Source: Maylandia zebra
Taxonomy: Eukaryota; Chordata; Actinopteri; Cichliformes; Cichlidae
Length of the DNA: 64,000 nt
Direction of reading: 5' to 3'
NCBI RefSeq assembly: GCF_041146795.1
Contig: NC_135175.1
Coordinates: 33,170,136-33,234,135, forward strand
In this document: positions 61,927-64,000 of the stretch, piece after piece
How the letters are laid out: every line of letters starts with the position of its first letter
How positions within the stretch are numbered: the stretch's first letter is position 1
Program-made: the position numbers and the translations under genes
The notes under the pieces: generated by a model
The model's input: only the letters and a program-made list of their open reading frames with translations
The model's database searches: none
Told to the model about the DNA's origin: nothing

Positions 61927-64000
61927 CCAGAGCAGTGAAGGACTCATTGCTCATGTAGCAGCTGTTGAATGGCAGCCGCCTCATTTGTGTCACAGGGAGG
62001 GCGGAGACCAGCGAGTGGACCACACCTCCCACTTCCTTATTGGATGACACATCAAGCTCCGTCAGTGCAGTGAGAGAGGGCAGCACCTGGACTGAAAAAC
62101 AACGAGTCACATGACTGCTGCAGCGTGCATGCGATTAGTGTCCAGCGTGTGAGATTCGTAGCAACTCACTCAGAGCCTCTAGATCATCTCGCGTGAGGCA
62201 ACACAGGTGGAGGTCGAGTCTCTCCAGGTGTGTGACATGAGCCAGGTGAAAGGTGAGGCGGCTCAGTCCACCAGCTAGAAGTTTGTTACAGGACAGGTCC
62301 AGCTCTCCCACAGAGGGGAGGCAACGGAGTGAACCACCTGCAGGACAACCAGAGGTGTGGGTGTTTTTTAATTTACCCCTCCGAGACTCTTATAGGACAT
62401 AAAACAAAAGTAGCAATAAAAAGGAAAAATTCAGAGATCTTTGTACCGAGAGCATCAAGGCTGTCAGGCGTTAGACCGCAGGCCTGCAGTCGAAGCGTGG
62501 TGAGGGAGGTTGCGTGAGAGAGAGAGCTGACCAATTCCCTGAAGCCACCAGTGTCCACTTCCTGTGTGAGCTGAGCATTACAAGAGACGTCCAGCACACA
62601 GAGTCTGGGCAGAGCAGCCACCATTCCTCCTGAGAGATTTATGAACAGGAAAACCTCATCCATACAAATGTATCAACGAAGAGACAGCAAAAAAACAGAC
62701 AAGAACATAATAAAACACCAACTGACAGCCCTGTTAAAATGGATCCAAACTGCTGCTCCTTATGTTCTCTTCTATAATATAACTATACTATACATCTAAC
62801 TAATAATGAGGTCGGTGCAGGCAAACTAATCTTCAGCCCGCTTTAGACACTCAGATTCAGTCTTTTTACCCTTGAGTCTTTATCATCTCACAGAGAGAGG
62901 ATATTCCTTATATGGTCATCGTTACCTCATAAAGTAAACAGAGTTCAGATAAATTAGCTAAAGCTATCCTCTCAAGACAGAATTTTTTTCTGTGAGTTAG
63001 TTTGAAATTTCTCTGTGAGCCAGTAAATCAAGATGAATGATCAAAGCTGTAAAACTGAGGGCTTATGCGCAGTGGATGAACTGTAGGGGTGAAGCACAGC
63101 CCAATATAAGATAAAGTAGGATTATTTTGAATATAAATCATGAAAAGCTACTCTATTCTACTTGAGGAATAAAACTATGGAGCTCAAGATGTACTCCATA
63201 GATTTGAAGTTACTACCCAGCACTGTAGCATCGGCCGCAGTGAGCTGACAGGCCACCAGGTGGAGCTCCCTCAGTGATGGGTGAAGGTTCCCCAGCAGGC
63301 CTTGCAGACCACCGCCCCCAACGCCGCTGTTCCAGGACAAATCAAGAACTTCCAGAGCAGGGATGTAGCTGAGAGCTTCACCTGCACAAAACACGGAAAA
63401 ATCCAACGACATGTGATCAGACAAAAGTTTTTCTGTCAAGACAAGAGTGTGAACCATTCAGCAAAGCCTCATGGGAGCTGTAGTGAGGAAGGAAATCAAG
63501 CAAAAATAACTTGATTGCATAAAGAGATTGTTCTGTTATAGCTATAAATAAGAATAAATAAAGCAGAGTGTCTGCACTGAAGATCCCACCAAGAGCAACG
63601 ACGTCTTCGCCATTTAGCCTGCAGCTGCAGAGCCTCAGCGTCCTGACCTCGCTCACGTGTTGCAGATGAGACGTCAGAGCCGTCAGGGATCCACCGATCA
63701 ACTCGTTCCAGGAGATGTCCATCTCTTCCACCTGGGGGAGGAACTGCAGCAACGTTGCTGAGAAGAAACGGCAAGAAAAACATCTGTCTGCCTTTCTGCC
63801 AGCTGACGCCTTACAATGAAGTCACATTACTTTATTCAGACTTAATTTCAGATGCTCCGCCTCTTGAAATGAAGCTGCATCATTGTGTTTGTGCCTTTGG
63901 GCGTATTTTTAATGCAGTTATCTGACAGATACCATGTCTGTCTTGTGTGACAGGTATGTGCGTTTGTGTACCAAGCTCCAGGAGGTCTGTAGCCGTCAGA
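60959..64000 (-). CDS. lrrc31: Leucine-rich-repeat gene resembling LRRC31 (3' part, 8 exons, cut by window edge)
   Basis: Minus-strand spliced gene. Exons, in transcription order: 63972-64000 (partial), 63590-63757, 63217-63381, 62447-62629, 62170-62337, 61927-62091, 61621-61776 and 60959-61347 (stop TAG). All junctions have GT/AG and phase 1, and each internal exon is one 52-61-codon module with pattern L..LD.SWN..VGG.L..L...L and a second L.L..C.L...D...L. About 474 residues lie in the window; human LRRC31 is roughly 550, so only the N-terminus is missing. Exon-per-module LRR architecture and motif style fit LRRC31, an epithelial protein, but NLR-type or ribonuclease-inhibitor-type LRR genes share this architecture, so the symbol is a best guess. 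The last exon ends in an acidic tail (ESLEESPPEE). Confidence 0.65.
61621..61776 (-). CDS. lrrc31: LRR gene, internal exon
   Basis: 156 bp; reads ALGVSYLRTVDISWCKVVGG and then SELRLCSCELTTDDMQHL, one two-part LRR module. Donor CTGG/GTAAC, acceptor TGCATCAG, phase 1 on both sides. Confidence 0.78.
61873..61922. repeat. (GT)n microsatellite in an intron
   Basis: About 25 GT units, immediately beside the donor of exon 61927-62091. Confidence 0.95.
61927..62091 (-). CDS. lrrc31: LRR gene, internal exon
   Basis: 165 bp; LTALTELDVSSNKEVGGVVH and RRLPFNSCYMSNESFTAL. Acceptor GTTTTTCAG, phase 1 on both sides. Confidence 0.78.
62170..62337 (-). CDS. lrrc31: LRR gene, internal exon
   Basis: 168 bp; GELDLSCNKLLAGGLSRL and ERLDLHLCCLTRDDLEAL. 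Acceptor TGTCCTGCAG, donor CTGA/GTGAGT. The frame is too short to stand out on its own but fits the module exactly. Confidence 0.78.
62447..62629 (-). CDS. lrrc31: LRR gene, internal exon
   Basis: 183 bp; LCVLDVSCNAQLTQEVDTGG and LTTLRLQACGLTPDSLDAL. Slightly longer module than its neighbours. Confidence 0.8.
62630..63216. other. Intron of the LRR gene
   Basis: 587 bp with no frame or repeat of note. Confidence 0.6.
63217..63381 (-). CDS. lrrc31: LRR gene, internal exon
   Basis: 165 bp; LEVLDLSWNSGVGGGGLQGL and LRELHLVACQLTAADATVL. Acceptor TTTTGTGCAG, donor CTGG/GTAGTA. Confidence 0.8.
63590..63757 (-). CDS. lrrc31: LRR gene, internal exon
   Basis: 168 bp; VEEMDISWNELIGGSLTAL and VRTLRLCSCRLNGEDVVAL. 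Acceptor TTTCTTCTCAG, donor CTTG/GTGGGA. Confidence 0.8.
63972..64000 (-). CDS. lrrc31: LRR gene, partial exon at window edge
   Basis: LTATDLLELG followed by donor GTACAC. It matches the end of a module and has the same phase; the rest lies beyond the window. Confidence 0.55.

Overview
The window looks like nuclear DNA of a ray-finned fish, most likely a percomorph and plausibly a cichlid. The evidence is the mix of old LINE, hAT and other teleost interspersed repeats, a BEL/Pao LTR element, and a spliced leucine-rich-repeat gene whose introns all fall in the same codon phase. The species cannot be named from the sequence alone.

Positions 1-59160 are a tandem array. The unit is 8150 bp: units starting at 36507, 44657 and 52807 are spaced exactly 8150 bp apart and are nearly identical. 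Each unit carries one large, apparently intronless minus-strand gene of about 1350 codons that I do not recognise, a compact TATA/CRE/E-box promoter, and a spacer of about 4 kb built from old transposon relics. Six copies (A-F) are present: A 162-2360, B 13822-17874, C 28894-32520, D 36615-40670, E 44765-48820 and F 52915-56970. The C-terminal half of the protein is itself a tandem repeat of 141 residues (423 bp). Repeat number is 1 in A, 5 in B, 4 in C and 5 in D-F, so the locus varies in copy number at two nested scales. Copy A has a different architecture (one repeat, a 38-residue gap and a frameshifted tail). A and B share a divergent N-terminal block that differs from C-F.

Two large insertions interrupt the array. 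A 7356-bp BEL/Pao retrotransposon (4608-11963, minus strand) sits in the spacer of unit A with 518-bp LTRs and a CTCCC target duplication. Its LTRs look identical, but its integrase has lost the zinc-binding part and the first catalytic Asp. A 10.47-kb element (18134-28599) with inverted termini sits about 260 bp upstream of gene B. It has tandem subterminal repeats at both ends (about 133 bp left, about 185 bp right), a likely promoter/first exon near 21600-21751, two coding exons near 26869-27384, and several smaller nested elements. Just beyond it, most of the unit-B spacer is missing and unit C begins directly.

The array stops abruptly at 59160. To the right lie a decayed C2H2 zinc-finger gene fragment (59635-59990) and the 3' part of a minus-strand leucine-rich-repeat gene resembling LRRC31 (60959 to the window edge). 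In that gene nearly every exon is one 52-61-codon LRR module bounded by phase-1 introns.
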